Source: Actinomycetota bacterium (GTDB lineage Bacteria > Actinomycetota > Acidimicrobiia > IMCC26256 > PALSA-555). Taken from it: a DNA stretch of 40,446 nucleotides. Shown here piece after piece: positions 25,053-32,611 of the stretch. Both the position numbers and the translations under genes were made by a program. Position 1 is the stretch's first letter. Every line of letters starts with the position of its first letter. The notes under the pieces are model-generated. The model was not told the DNA's origin. It did not search any database and was given only the letters and a program-made list of their open reading frames with translations. The stretch lies in contig VGBI01000013.1 of NCBI GenBank assembly GCA_016870595.1, positions 1 through 40,446 of the forward strand, in the 5' to 3' direction.

Positions 25053-25096
25053 GGTGTGCCGTCGTGTGCCGTCGTGTGCCGTCGTGTGCCGTCGTG
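25053..25096. repeat. 10-bp intergenic tandem repeat, about 4.4 copies
   Basis: GTCGTGTGCC repeated perfectly three times (25061-25090) with partial copies on each side. It lies between eutC and the phosphotriesterase-family gene, just upstream of the latter's start. A 10-base period places the copies on one face of the helix. It may be a simple slippage tract, a protein-binding array or a translation spacer. Confidence 0.9.
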
Positions 25097-25130
25097 ACCG
25101 GTGGTGGCCCGGCGTCGGGCCCACCGGGTC

Positions 25131-25985
25131 TCATTCGAGCACGCCGCCCGGTCCCGGTCCAGGGTCGGGCTCCTTCACGGTCACGCCGCTGCGGCCCGCG
25201 GCCATCAGCGCGGCGGCGAACGCGACGATCCGCCCCGCGGCCTCGGGCACCGGCGTGCCCCGGGCGTGGATGTTCGAGATGAGGTTGCGGTCGGCGTCGG
25301 TGCAGCCGGGCCGGGGCCGGTGGGCGAAGTAGGCCGACAGGCTCTCGGCCGTGCCCAGGCCCGGCCGCTCCCCCACCAGCAGCACGACCACCGTGGGGTC
25401 GAGCACCTCGCCGATGTCGTTGAGCACGCCGACGCGGCAGTGGCGCACCGCGACCGGACGACCCCACGACCACCCCCGGGCCACGGCGAGGTCGTGGAGC
25501 CGGGGCAGGAGGTCGGGCACCTGCACGTGGACCGCGGTGGCCGAGAGGCCGTCGCCCACCACCACCTGCAGGTCGGCGCCCCGGGTACCCGCATGGGCCA
25601 GCGTGGCGCGCCCGGCGGCGTCGAGGCGACGGCCGAGGTCGGGGCGCCGGCGGTGCTCGGCCGCGTCGGTGACCTGCGTCGACACCTCGAGCAGTCCGAG
25701 CGGGGCCAGCGGCCCGGTGGTCACCTCGAGCCGGGTGTCGACGGCGTCGCGCGCGAACGCGTGGTCGGTGCGCAACGCGAGCGCGTCGGCGGTGCGGGGG
25801 GCGAGTCCGGCGCTGCCGAGGAAGAGCCGGGCCGGGGTCACCGCCGCGGCCCGGGCCCGCACCGGGGCCCACGCCGCGGCCGCGGCGTCCGCCGCCCCGG
25901 GGACCGCCGGGGTCGCGTCCGGGGCCGCGTCCGGAGCCGCGTCCGGAGCCGCGTCGGGGGCCGGCCCCGACCGGTCGCCGCTCAC
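25131..25985 (-). CDS. eutC: Ethanolamine ammonia-lyase small subunit
   Basis: 284 residues, the beta subunit of adenosylcobalamin-dependent ethanolamine ammonia-lyase, which converts ethanolamine to acetaldehyde and ammonia. Seen: FLGSAGLAPRTADALALRTDHAFARDAV, VVVGDGLSATAV, VLLVGERPGLGTAESLSAYF and RNLISNIHARG, all conserved EutC blocks that help bind the cobalamin. The N-terminus has a PDAA repeat from a 12-bp DNA tandem repeat. It begins with GTG overlapping the eutB stop by four bases (GTGA), so translation is coupled. No reactivase (eutA), permease, microcompartment shell or aldehyde dehydrogenase gene is present within this window. Confidence 0.95.
   Translation of the reverse strand: MSGDRSGPAPDAAPDAAPDAAPDATPAVPGAADAAAAAWAPVRARAAAVTPARLFLGSAGLAPRTADALALRTDHAFARDAVDTRLEVTTGPLAPLGLLEVSTQVTDAAEHRRRPDLGRRLDAAGRATLAHAGTRGADLQVVVGDGLSATAVHVQVPDLLPRLHDLAVARGWSWGRPVAVRHCRVGVLNDIGEVLDPTVVVLLVGERPGLGTAESLSAYFAHRPRPGCTDADRNLISNIHARGTPVPEAAGRIVAFAAALMAAGRSGVTVKEPDPGPGPGGVLE
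25915..25962. repeat. 12-bp in-frame tandem repeat at the eutC N-terminus
   Basis: Four adjacent 12-base units (25915-25926, 25927-25938, 25939-25950, 25951-25962), the middle two identical. They encode PDAA-type repeats upstream of the conserved EutC fold, so copy number can drift without breaking the frame. Confidence 0.85.
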
Positions 25986-27379
25986 CGGCCCAACGCCCGC
26001 AGGCCCACCGACTCCAGCGCGCGGGCGTCGTCGGCCGACGGGGGCACCAGCCGACCGCCTCGCCAGCGGTCGCGCGCCGTGAGCCACCCCTCGAACTCCG
26101 GCGCGGGCCGCAGGCCGAGCAGGTCGCGCACCGACGCCACCTCGTGGTAGCTCGTCGACTGGTACCCGAGCATCACGTCGTCGGCCCCGGGCACGCCCAT
26201 GACGTAGTTGCAGCCCGCGACCGCGAGCAGCACGAGCAGGTTGTCGTTGTCGTCCTGGCCCGCGTCGTCGACGTGGTTCGTGTAGCAGACGTCCATGCCC
26301 ATCGGCAGGCCGAGCAGCTTGCCCACGAAGTGGTCCTCGAGCCCGGCCCGCAGGATCTGGCGGCCGTCGGCCAGGTACTCGGGACCGATGAACCCGACGA
26401 CCGAGTTCACGAGGAACGGGTCGAACACGCGCGCGAACGCCTGGGCCCGGGCCTCCAGGGTCAGCTGGTCGGTGCCGTGGTGCGCGTCGGCCGACAGCGC
26501 GGAGCCCTGCCCGGTCTCGAAGTAGGTCACCTGGGTGCCCACGAAGCCGGATCGGTCGCGGTGCGACGCCAGCACCCGCTCACGGGCCTCGTGCACCAGC
26601 GCCGCCGACACCCCGAAGCTCGCGTTGGCGCCGCTGGTACCCGCGAGCGACGCGAACAGCAGGTCGACCGGAGCCCCCGCGTCCATCGCCTCGAGCTGCG
26701 TGGTCGGGTGCGCGAGCACGCACGCCTGGGTCGGCACCGCGAGCGCGTCGATCACCCGGTGCAGGGTGTCGAGCAGGGTGACCACGTCGGTGACCCGGTC
26801 CCCCACCGGGTTGACCCCGATCACCGCGTCGCCGCAGCCGAACAGCAGCCCGTCGAGCACCGCGAGCACCACCCCGGCCGGGTCGTCGGCGGGGTGGTTG
26901 GGCTGGATGCGCACGCCGAGGGTGCCGAGCCCGCCCATCGTGTTGCGGCACCGGGTCACCCGCCGCAGCCGGGCCGCGGCGTGCACGAGGTCGAGGTTGC
27001 CCATCACCTTCGCCACCGCGGCGGCGACCTCGGCGGTCAGGGCCCGCCCGAAGCCGTCGGGGTGGGTCGCCGCGGTGGCCGGGTCGAGCAGGTGCTCGCG
27101 GAGCTCGCCCACCGTCAGCGAGGCCAGCGGCGCGAACGCCGCGGCGTCGTGGTCGGCCGCGAGCACGGTGGCGAGGTCGTCGTCGACCACTGGTGTGTCG
27201 ACGATCTCGCGCAGGGTCACGTCGGCGAGCGCGGCCTTCGCCGCGAGGCGCTCCCGGCGCGACCCCGCCGCGATCCCGGCCAGCGCGTCGCCCGACTTCT
27301 CCTCGTTGGCCTTGGCCAGCAGCTCGCGCAGATCGGCGAAGCGGAACCGCTCGCCCCGCAGCGTCGCGGTGAAGGCCAT
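25982..27379 (-). CDS. eutB: Ethanolamine ammonia-lyase large subunit
   Basis: 465 residues, close to the usual 453. The catalytic TIM-barrel is well conserved: RCRNTMGGLGTLGVRIQPNHP (substrate Arg-x-Gln), FGCGDAVIGVNPVGD, YFETGQGSALSADAHHG (substrate Glu), and GMDVCYTNHVDDAGQDDNDN near the C-terminus. Ethanolamine deamination is therefore the best call; another vicinal amino alcohol is possible. ATG at 27379 begins FTATLRGERFRF, the usual EutB N-terminus. CAGAAT lies 5 bases upstream, so the transcript may be nearly leaderless. It is the first gene of the leftward block and diverges from the DUF7064-like gene. Confidence 0.96.
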   Translation of the reverse strand: MAFTATLRGERFRFADLRELLAKANEEKSGDALAGIAAGSRRERLAAKAALADVTLREIVDTPVVDDDLATVLAADHDAAAFAPLASLTVGELREHLLDPATAATHPDGFGRALTAEVAAAVAKVMGNLDLVHAAARLRRVTRCRNTMGGLGTLGVRIQPNHPADDPAGVVLAVLDGLLFGCGDAVIGVNPVGDRVTDVVTLLDTLHRVIDALAVPTQACVLAHPTTQLEAMDAGAPVDLLFASLAGTSGANASFGVSAALVHEARERVLASHRDRSGFVGTQVTYFETGQGSALSADAHHGTDQLTLEARAQAFARVFDPFLVNSVVGFIGPEYLADGRQILRAGLEDHFVGKLLGLPMGMDVCYTNHVDDAGQDDNDNLLVLLAVAGCNYVMGVPGADDVMLGYQSTSYHEVASVRDLLGLRPAPEFEGWLTARDRWRGGRLVPPSADDARALESVGLRALGR

Positions 27380-27445
27380 GCCCCATTCTGCCCCGCCGCC
27401 CCGGTGGCCGCCCCCGGGGCGACCGCCACCCCCCGGCGGCGCTGA

Positions 27446-27451
27446 TACGGT
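27446..27451 (+). promoter_or_regulatory. -10 element (TACGGT) for the DUF7064-like gene, with a leader
   Basis: TACGGT lies 29 bases before the ATG at 27481, giving a leader of about 23 bases. GAGGTG four bases before the ATG can serve as the ribosome site. This gene therefore contrasts with the leaderless ones. Confidence 0.4.
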
Positions 27452-27480
27452 CCGGCCCACCCCCGACCCCGAGGTGCGCG

Positions 27481-28590
27481 ATGCCGATCCCCGCCGACGA
27501 GTACCCGCTGCACCAGGCGCCCTACTCGCTCGCCCACGCCGCCACCAGCGACCGCAACTTCTACGACCGCTGCTACCTCAACTGCTTCGACACCGAGGGC
27601 GACTTCCTCCTCGTGAGCGGCCTCGGGCAGTACCCGAACCTGGGCACCACCGACGCGTTCGTGTGCGTGCGCGTCGGCGACCACCAGCACGTGGTGCGCA
27701 CCTCCGACGCCCTCGGCCCCGACCGCATGCGCCAGGAGGTCGGTCCCTACCGGCTCGAGATCGTCGACCCGCTCCACGAACTGCACCTCACGTGCGCGGG
27801 CGACGAGTGGGGCGTCGCGGTCGACCTGCACTGGCGGGGGTCGTTCCCCGCGGTCGACGAGTCACCCCACCTCATGCGCACCGGCGCCAAGCTCACCCTC
27901 GACGCGCAGCGCTTCGCCCAGGTCGGCACCTGGGAGGGATGGGTCCGGGTCGACGGCACCGAGTACCCGGTCGTGCCCGGCCGCCACATCGGCACCCGCG
28001 ACCGGTCGTGGGGCATCCGCCCGGTGGGCGAGCCCGAGCCGCCCGGGCGCACCGCCGCCGAGCCCGACCCCGGCCACGGGTTCCACTGGTGCTACGTGCC
28101 CCTGCGCTTCGACGACTTCGGCCTCGTGTTCATCGCCCAGGAGAACGGCGACGGCCACCGCACCCTCAACGACGCGCTGCGCGTGTGGCCCGACGGGCGG
28201 GTCGACTCGCTCGGCTTCCCGCGCTACGACATCACCTACCGGTCCGGGAGCCGCATCCCGGTGGCCGCGACGATCACCGCCCAGGAGCCCGACGGCACGC
28301 CGTTCGTGGTGGAGATCGAGCCCCGTGGCCACGTCGCGCTGTCGGCCGGGTGCGGCTACGGCCCCGACCCGCAGTGGACCCACGGGGTGTGGCGGGGCCG
28401 GGGGTTCACCGAGGGGTCGGTCTACGACCTGCACGACCCCGCGAACTTCATCGCCACCCAGTTCTCGATGCTCGACCACCTCGGCCGGGCCACCGTGAAC
28501 GGCCAGGTCGGCCACGGCCTGTTCGAGCACGTGTGCGCCGGTCGGCACACGCCCTCGGGGTTCCCCGACGCCGTGACGATGGCGCCCTGA
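27481..28590 (+). CDS. DUF7064/CrtC-AttH-like lipocalin-fold protein
   Basis: 369 residues, probably two beta-rich halves. The stretch GRHIGTRDRSWGIRPVG in the middle and the WxxVPLRFDD strand are the landmarks I recognise from DUF7064/DUF7065 and CrtC/AttH-like proteins. CrtC acts as a carotenoid hydratase, but most actinobacterial members have no known reaction and sit in steroid/terpenoid or acyl-CoA clusters, where they may bind or hydrate hydrophobic compounds. There is no signal peptide or membrane helix. It is transcribed alone, divergent from eutB, and ends 13 bases before the convergent DUF35 gene. Enzyme activity is not established. Confidence 0.65.
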   Translation: MPIPADEYPLHQAPYSLAHAATSDRNFYDRCYLNCFDTEGDFLLVSGLGQYPNLGTTDAFVCVRVGDHQHVVRTSDALGPDRMRQEVGPYRLEIVDPLHELHLTCAGDEWGVAVDLHWRGSFPAVDESPHLMRTGAKLTLDAQRFAQVGTWEGWVRVDGTEYPVVPGRHIGTRDRSWGIRPVGEPEPPGRTAAEPDPGHGFHWCYVPLRFDDFGLVFIAQENGDGHRTLNDALRVWPDGRVDSLGFPRYDITYRSGSRIPVAATITAQEPDGTPFVVEIEPRGHVALSAGCGYGPDPQWTHGVWRGRGFTEGSVYDLHDPANFIATQFSMLDHLGRATVNGQVGHGLFEHVCAGRHTPSGFPDAVTMAP

Positions 28591-28603
28591 GGCGCCGGGT
28601 GCC

Positions 28604-29038
28604 TCAGGCCCCGGTGCGCCGGGGCCGGAACACCGGCAGGGCGATCCCGTCGCCCACCGGGTCGAAGTGCACCTCGACCGGGAGCCCGATCACGAGGTCG
28701 GCCCGCGCGACGTCGGTGACCCGCGCCAGGATGCGCACGACGCCGTCGGTGTCGTCGAGCTCCACCACCGTCGTGTTGTACGCGCCGAGCGCGGCGAGGC
28801 CGGGGTGGATCGGGCGCTCGACCCACGTGTAGCTGTACACGGTGCCGTCGCCCGAGTGGCGGGCCCACTCCCAGTCGAGCGCACCGCACGAGTAGCAGAC
28901 CTGGGTGGGCGGGTGCCGGTGCACCCCGCACGCCGTGCAGCGCTGGATCACCAGCTCGCCCCGGCCCGCGGCGAGCCAGTAGCCCTCGGTGGCGGGGTCG
29001 GGCCGGGGGCCGGGCAGCCCCGGCATCTGCTCGCTCAC
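28604..29038 (-). CDS. DUF35 zinc-ribbon/OB-fold acyl-CoA-associated protein
   Basis: 144 residues. Zinc ribbon Cys34, Cys37, Cys48, Cys51, then an OB-fold (about 60-140) with GTVYSYTWVERP and VVRILARVTD. DUF35 proteins pair with thiolase-like enzymes; the ChsH2 DUF35 domain channels acyl-CoA to the aldolase Ltp2. Here the gene starts 7 bases after the stop of exactly such a thiolase-like gene, so a stable complex is expected. GTG at 29038 is the first in-frame start; an ATG four codons later is an alternative. Confidence 0.88.
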   Translation of the reverse strand: MSEQMPGLPGPRPDPATEGYWLAAGRGELVIQRCTACGVHRHPPTQVCYSCGALDWEWARHSGDGTVYSYTWVERPIHPGLAALGAYNTTVVELDDTDGVVRILARVTDVARADLVIGLPVEVHFDPVGDGIALPVFRPRRTGA

Positions 29039-29045
29039 GGCCGCC

Positions 29046-30242
29046 TCACTCCGGGCTTCCGGTGAGGATCATCCCGCTGGTCGGCGACGGCCCCGCCCCG
29101 CCCACCACCAGCACGTTGGTCGCCCCGGGGACCTGGTTGATCGCGGTGCCCCGGATCTGGCGCACCGCCTCGTTCACGTGGGTCATGCCGTGGGTGTAGG
29201 CCTCGGCCAGGTTGCCGCCGTGCGGGTTGACCGGCAGCGGGCCGTCGAGGCCGAGGTTGCCGTCGGCGACGTAGGGGCCGCCCTCGCCCTTCGCGCAGAA
29301 GCCGAAGTCCTCGAGGCTCGTGATGACCATCGGGGTGAAGTGGTCGTAGACCATGGCGACGTCCATGTCGGCCAGGCCCATGCGGGCCATGCGGTACACC
29401 TCGCCCGCGACCGCGCGCTGCCCGCTCGACGCGAAGTCCTCGTCGGGCTGGTTGTAGAAGCTCATCAGCGCGTTGCCGTAGCGGAACGGCGCGCCCACCG
29501 CCGCCGACGCGATGTAGGCGGGCGGGTGCGGGCAGTCGCGGGCCCGCTCGGCCGACGTGATCACGACCGCGCAGCCGTAGTCGGTCTCCATGCAGAAGTC
29601 GAACAGCCGCAGCGGGTCGGCGATCATCTGACTCGCGTGGTGGTCCTCGACCGTGATCGGCGTGCGGAAGCGGGCCTCGGGGTTGTTCGCGGCCATGGCG
29701 CGCGCGTGCATGGTGACGTGCGCGAACTGCTCGGTGGTGGTGCCGTACAGGTGCATGTGACGCCGGGCCGCGAGGGCGAACATCTGCCCCGGCGCCTGCA
29801 GGCCGTAGGGCACGCTGTACTGGAACGGGCCGCCGATGCTGGGCACGCCCTGGCCCATCTGGCCGAAGGCCTGGCCGTAGCGGGCCCCGGCCTCCATGGT
29901 CATCACCTTGTGCACGACCACGTAGTCGGCGGCACCGGTGGCCACCGCCATCGCCGCGTTCTGGAACGCGCCGCACATCGACGAGCCGCCGCCGCCCCAG
30001 GTCTGGGCCGTGTAGCGCAGCTGCTTCGCACCGAACGCCTCGAACAGCTCGGGCGGGTCGATCGGCGTGTAGTACGAGCTGTAGCCGTCGACGTCGGCCG
30101 GGGTGATGCCGGCGTCGGCGCACGCCGCGGCGACCGCCTCGACCACGAGGCGGAGGTGGCCCTTCTCGGCGTACTGCCCGCGCTTGCCGAACGGCACGTA
30201 GCCGAACCCGACGACCGCGGCCTGGTTGCGCAGGTCGATCAC
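29046..30242 (-). CDS. Thiolase-like protein without the nucleophilic Cys; Ltp2-type aldolase candidate
   Basis: 398 residues of thiolase fold. The N-terminal half ends its active-site helix as GGGGSSMCGAFQNAAMAVATGAAD. When aligned backward from the conserved GxAD, the thiolase nucleophile falls on a Gly of the GGGG run; the Cys seen is four residues further. The C-terminal half has VYDHFTP, GFCAKGEGGPY, NPHGGNLAEAYTHGM and an EAVRQIRG ending. Ltp2 of steroid degraders shows a similar departure and acts as a retro-aldolase with a DUF35 partner, whose gene follows here by 7 bases. A Claisen thiolase cannot be excluded without structural comparison. The GTG start overlaps the upstream CoA-transferase stop (GTGA). 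Confidence 0.8.
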   Translation of the reverse strand: MIDLRNQAAVVGFGYVPFGKRGQYAEKGHLRLVVEAVAAACADAGITPADVDGYSSYYTPIDPPELFEAFGAKQLRYTAQTWGGGGSSMCGAFQNAAMAVATGAADYVVVHKVMTMEAGARYGQAFGQMGQGVPSIGGPFQYSVPYGLQAPGQMFALAARRHMHLYGTTTEQFAHVTMHARAMAANNPEARFRTPITVEDHHASQMIADPLRLFDFCMETDYGCAVVITSAERARDCPHPPAYIASAAVGAPFRYGNALMSFYNQPDEDFASSGQRAVAGEVYRMARMGLADMDVAMVYDHFTPMVITSLEDFGFCAKGEGGPYVADGNLGLDGPLPVNPHGGNLAEAYTHGMTHVNEAVRQIRGTAINQVPGATNVLVVGGAGPSPTSGMILTGSPE

Positions 30243-32611
30243 GGCGCCGCCCTCCGGGCCGCGATCTCGGCCCGCACCCGGTCGGTATCCTGACCGCACA
30301 GCGGGGCGTTGCCGAGCACCGACCGGCTGCGCGAGAACCGCACGAACTCGGTGGCGCGGGGGTAGGTGTCGAAGGTCGCGTGCTCGGCGTCGGTGCGCAG
30401 GCCAAGCTCGTCGGCGATCGCGCCGAGCGCGAAGGTGCGGTCGAGCCCGACCGACGACACCGCGACCACCGCCACCCCGAGCGGCACCAGCGCGGCCTCC
30501 CAGTCGGTGGCCGGTGCGCCGAGGAACGCCGCGGCCATGACTGCGGCGGGATCGGCGGCGTCCGGGTCGACGCCGAGCCGCTCGGCCAGGACCGCGCGGG
30601 CGGCCGGCCGCTCGACCGTGACCATCACCCAGCCGTCGGCCGTCTCGTACAGGCGGTGCCACGGGCCGAGCCCGAGGAGGTCGGGGTCGGGGGCCGGGGT
30701 GGTGGCACCGGGTCCGGGCACCGAGGTGTCGACGAGCGCGTGGGCGACGGTCGAGAGCATGGAGGTGCGCAGCACGGTACCGGTGCCGTGGCGGACCCGG
30801 CCGAGGATCCCGAGCGCGAGGGCGGTGCCCACGCCGAGCGCGGCGACGCCGTCGGCGTTGGCCGGCGAGCTCGCGCCCGAGGCCAGGCGCATGGCCGTGC
30901 GCTTCACGGTGACCAGGTCGAGGTCGGGGTCGCTCGGCACCCGCTCGGCCCCGCCCACGTTGCGCACGGCCATCCCCGACGCTGCGCCCATCGTGGGGGC
31001 GAACGCGGGCTTGGCCCCGCACGGCGGCCCCTCGCCGTAGCCCGGCGCGCTCACGTACACGAGGTCGGGGTTCACGGCGAGCAGCGCGTCGGGCCCGGCC
31101 CCGAGCCGGTCGACCACCCCGCCCCGGAAGGTCTGGAGCACGACGTCGGCGTCGCGCACGAGGTCGAGCAGCACCGCGTGGCCCTCGGGGTCGGCGAGGT
31201 CGAGCAGCACCGACTCCTTGCCCTGGAGCACCTTGATCCCCGACAGCTCGGGGAACGGCATGAGGTGGCGGATGGCGTCGCCCGCGCCGGTCTCGATCTT
31301 GACCACCCGGGCCCCGAGCTCGGCGAGCAGCGTCGCGCCGAACGGCGCGGCGTAGAACGACCCGAGCTCGACGATCGTCACCCCGTCGAGCACCGGCGCG
31401 TCGCCGGGGTCGGCGTCGGCGGGCGCCGGGTCGACCGCAGTCGCGAGGAGCGCGTCGAGCGCGGCGGCGTCGTGGTCGAGCGCGGGCGGGGCGAGCCCCG
31501 GGTCGACCGTCCAGTCGCGGGCCAGCGCGAGCCCGGCGGGGACGCGCGTGCCCGAGGCGCTCCGCCCGACCCGGCCGTCGGCCACGAGCTGGGGGTGCTC
31601 GAGCGTCGCCGGGCCCCCGCGGTAGACGTCGGCCCACACGTTGGGGTCGGCGTCGAACACCGCCGACCACTCGGCCGCGGTTCGCCGGCGCACCGCAGCG
31701 AGCAGGGTCTCCCAGAACGCCACCCGCACCGCGGGGTCCTCGGCGTTCTCCAGCGCCAGCACGGCGGGGTCGTCGGGGTCGAGGTCGCAGGCCCGGAGGA
31801 ACGCGTGCCACAGCCGGTCGGTGGTCTGGGAGAACTGCAGCCACTCGCCGTCGCGCGACAGCCCCACGAGCAGGCGGAAGAACATCGGCGTGTTGGGTAC
31901 GAGGGTCTCGGTGTCCATGGCCGAGGTCACGTTGAACGCCTGGTTGTAACGCTCGGTGAGCACGTGGACGAGCCACATCCAGGTGTCGTAGGCGATGAGC
32001 GAGCGGGCCAGCGTGGCCTCGACCCGCTGACCCCGGCCACTGCGCGTGCGCTCGACCAGCGCGCCGAGCACGCCCTGCAGCGCGATGTGGGCCGCGGCCA
32101 CCGAGGCGTAGGGCGTGGACACGAACGCGGGCCCGGGCCGCCCGGTGAGGCTGGCGAACCCCTGGGGCCCGCCCATCACCGCCATCACCGACGCCTCCCA
32201 GCCCTCCGCCGCGGCGAAGCGGGTGTCGTCGCCGAACGCGCTGATCCGCGCGTGCACGAGCCGCGGGTTCGCAGCGCAGAGATCGTCGGCGCCGAGCCCG
32301 AGCCGGTCGGCCACGCCGGGCGCCCAGTTGTCGACGAACACGTCGCTGCGCGCGATCAGGGCCCGGGCACGGTCGCGGGCGTCGGCCCGGGTCAGGTCGC
32401 ACTCGACGCTGCGCTGGCCCCGGGCCCAGAACTCCCACGCCGCGCTGGTGCGCAGGCGCGACCCCCCGGGCCGCTCGAGCAGCCACACCTCGGCGCCCGC
32501 GTCGGCGCACTGCAACCCGAAGATCGCGGCCGGGAGGGCGTTGGCGGTGGTCACGACCCGCAGGCCGGCCAGCGGACGGGCGTCGGCCCGGCGATCGGGC
32601 GCGCCGGTCAC
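30239..32611 (-). CDS. Second fused double-domain CaiB/BaiF (family III) CoA-transferase
   Basis: 790 residues with two CoA-transferase III domains: residues about 14-400 (LAGLRVVTTANALPAAIFG) and about 430-780 (VTIVELGSFYAAPFGATLLAELGARVVKIE). The layout matches the 787-residue protein at 9812. By hand alignment the catalytic Asp site reads Ser170 in the first half (PYASVAAAH) and Ala in the second (AALGVGTALALGIL), so the usual aspartyl mechanism may be lost or the alignment may be shifted; an Asp in the nearby ANADG is a possible substitute. It overlaps the carboxyltransferase before it and the thiolase-like gene after it (GTGA both times), so it works in that pathway, perhaps as CoA donor, epimerase or binding protein. 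Confidence 0.84.
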   Translation of the reverse strand: MTGAPDRRADARPLAGLRVVTTANALPAAIFGLQCADAGAEVWLLERPGGSRLRTSAAWEFWARGQRSVECDLTRADARDRARALIARSDVFVDNWAPGVADRLGLGADDLCAANPRLVHARISAFGDDTRFAAAEGWEASVMAVMGGPQGFASLTGRPGPAFVSTPYASVAAAHIALQGVLGALVERTRSGRGQRVEATLARSLIAYDTWMWLVHVLTERYNQAFNVTSAMDTETLVPNTPMFFRLLVGLSRDGEWLQFSQTTDRLWHAFLRACDLDPDDPAVLALENAEDPAVRVAFWETLLAAVRRRTAAEWSAVFDADPNVWADVYRGGPATLEHPQLVADGRVGRSASGTRVPAGLALARDWTVDPGLAPPALDHDAAALDALLATAVDPAPADADPGDAPVLDGVTIVELGSFYAAPFGATLLAELGARVVKIETGAGDAIRHLMPFPELSGIKVLQGKESVLLDLADPEGHAVLLDLVRDADVVLQTFRGGVVDRLGAGPDALLAVNPDLVYVSAPGYGEGPPCGAKPAFAPTMGAASGMAVRNVGGAERVPSDPDLDLVTVKRTAMRLASGASSPANADGVAALGVGTALALGILGRVRHGTGTVLRTSMLSTVAHALVDTSVPGPGATTPAPDPDLLGLGPWHRLYETADGWVMVTVERPAARAVLAERLGVDPDAADPAAVMAAAFLGAPATDWEAALVPLGVAVVAVSSVGLDRTFALGAIADELGLRTDAEHATFDTYPRATEFVRFSRSRSVLGNAPLCGQDTDRVRAEIAARRAAP

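Noticed and set aside
25053-25096. A CRISPR-like array.
   Set aside because: The units are 10 bases with no spacers, so this is a simple tandem repeat. The 12-, 18- and 21-bp repeats elsewhere are also in-frame tandem repeats.
29046-32510. A 1154-codon minus-strand frame that would fuse a CoA-transferase-like region to the thiolase-like protein.
   Set aside because: Only the last 398 codons are protein-like; the first part is a shifted shadow of the CoA-transferase, whose true frame ends with TGA overlapping the thiolase-like GTG.
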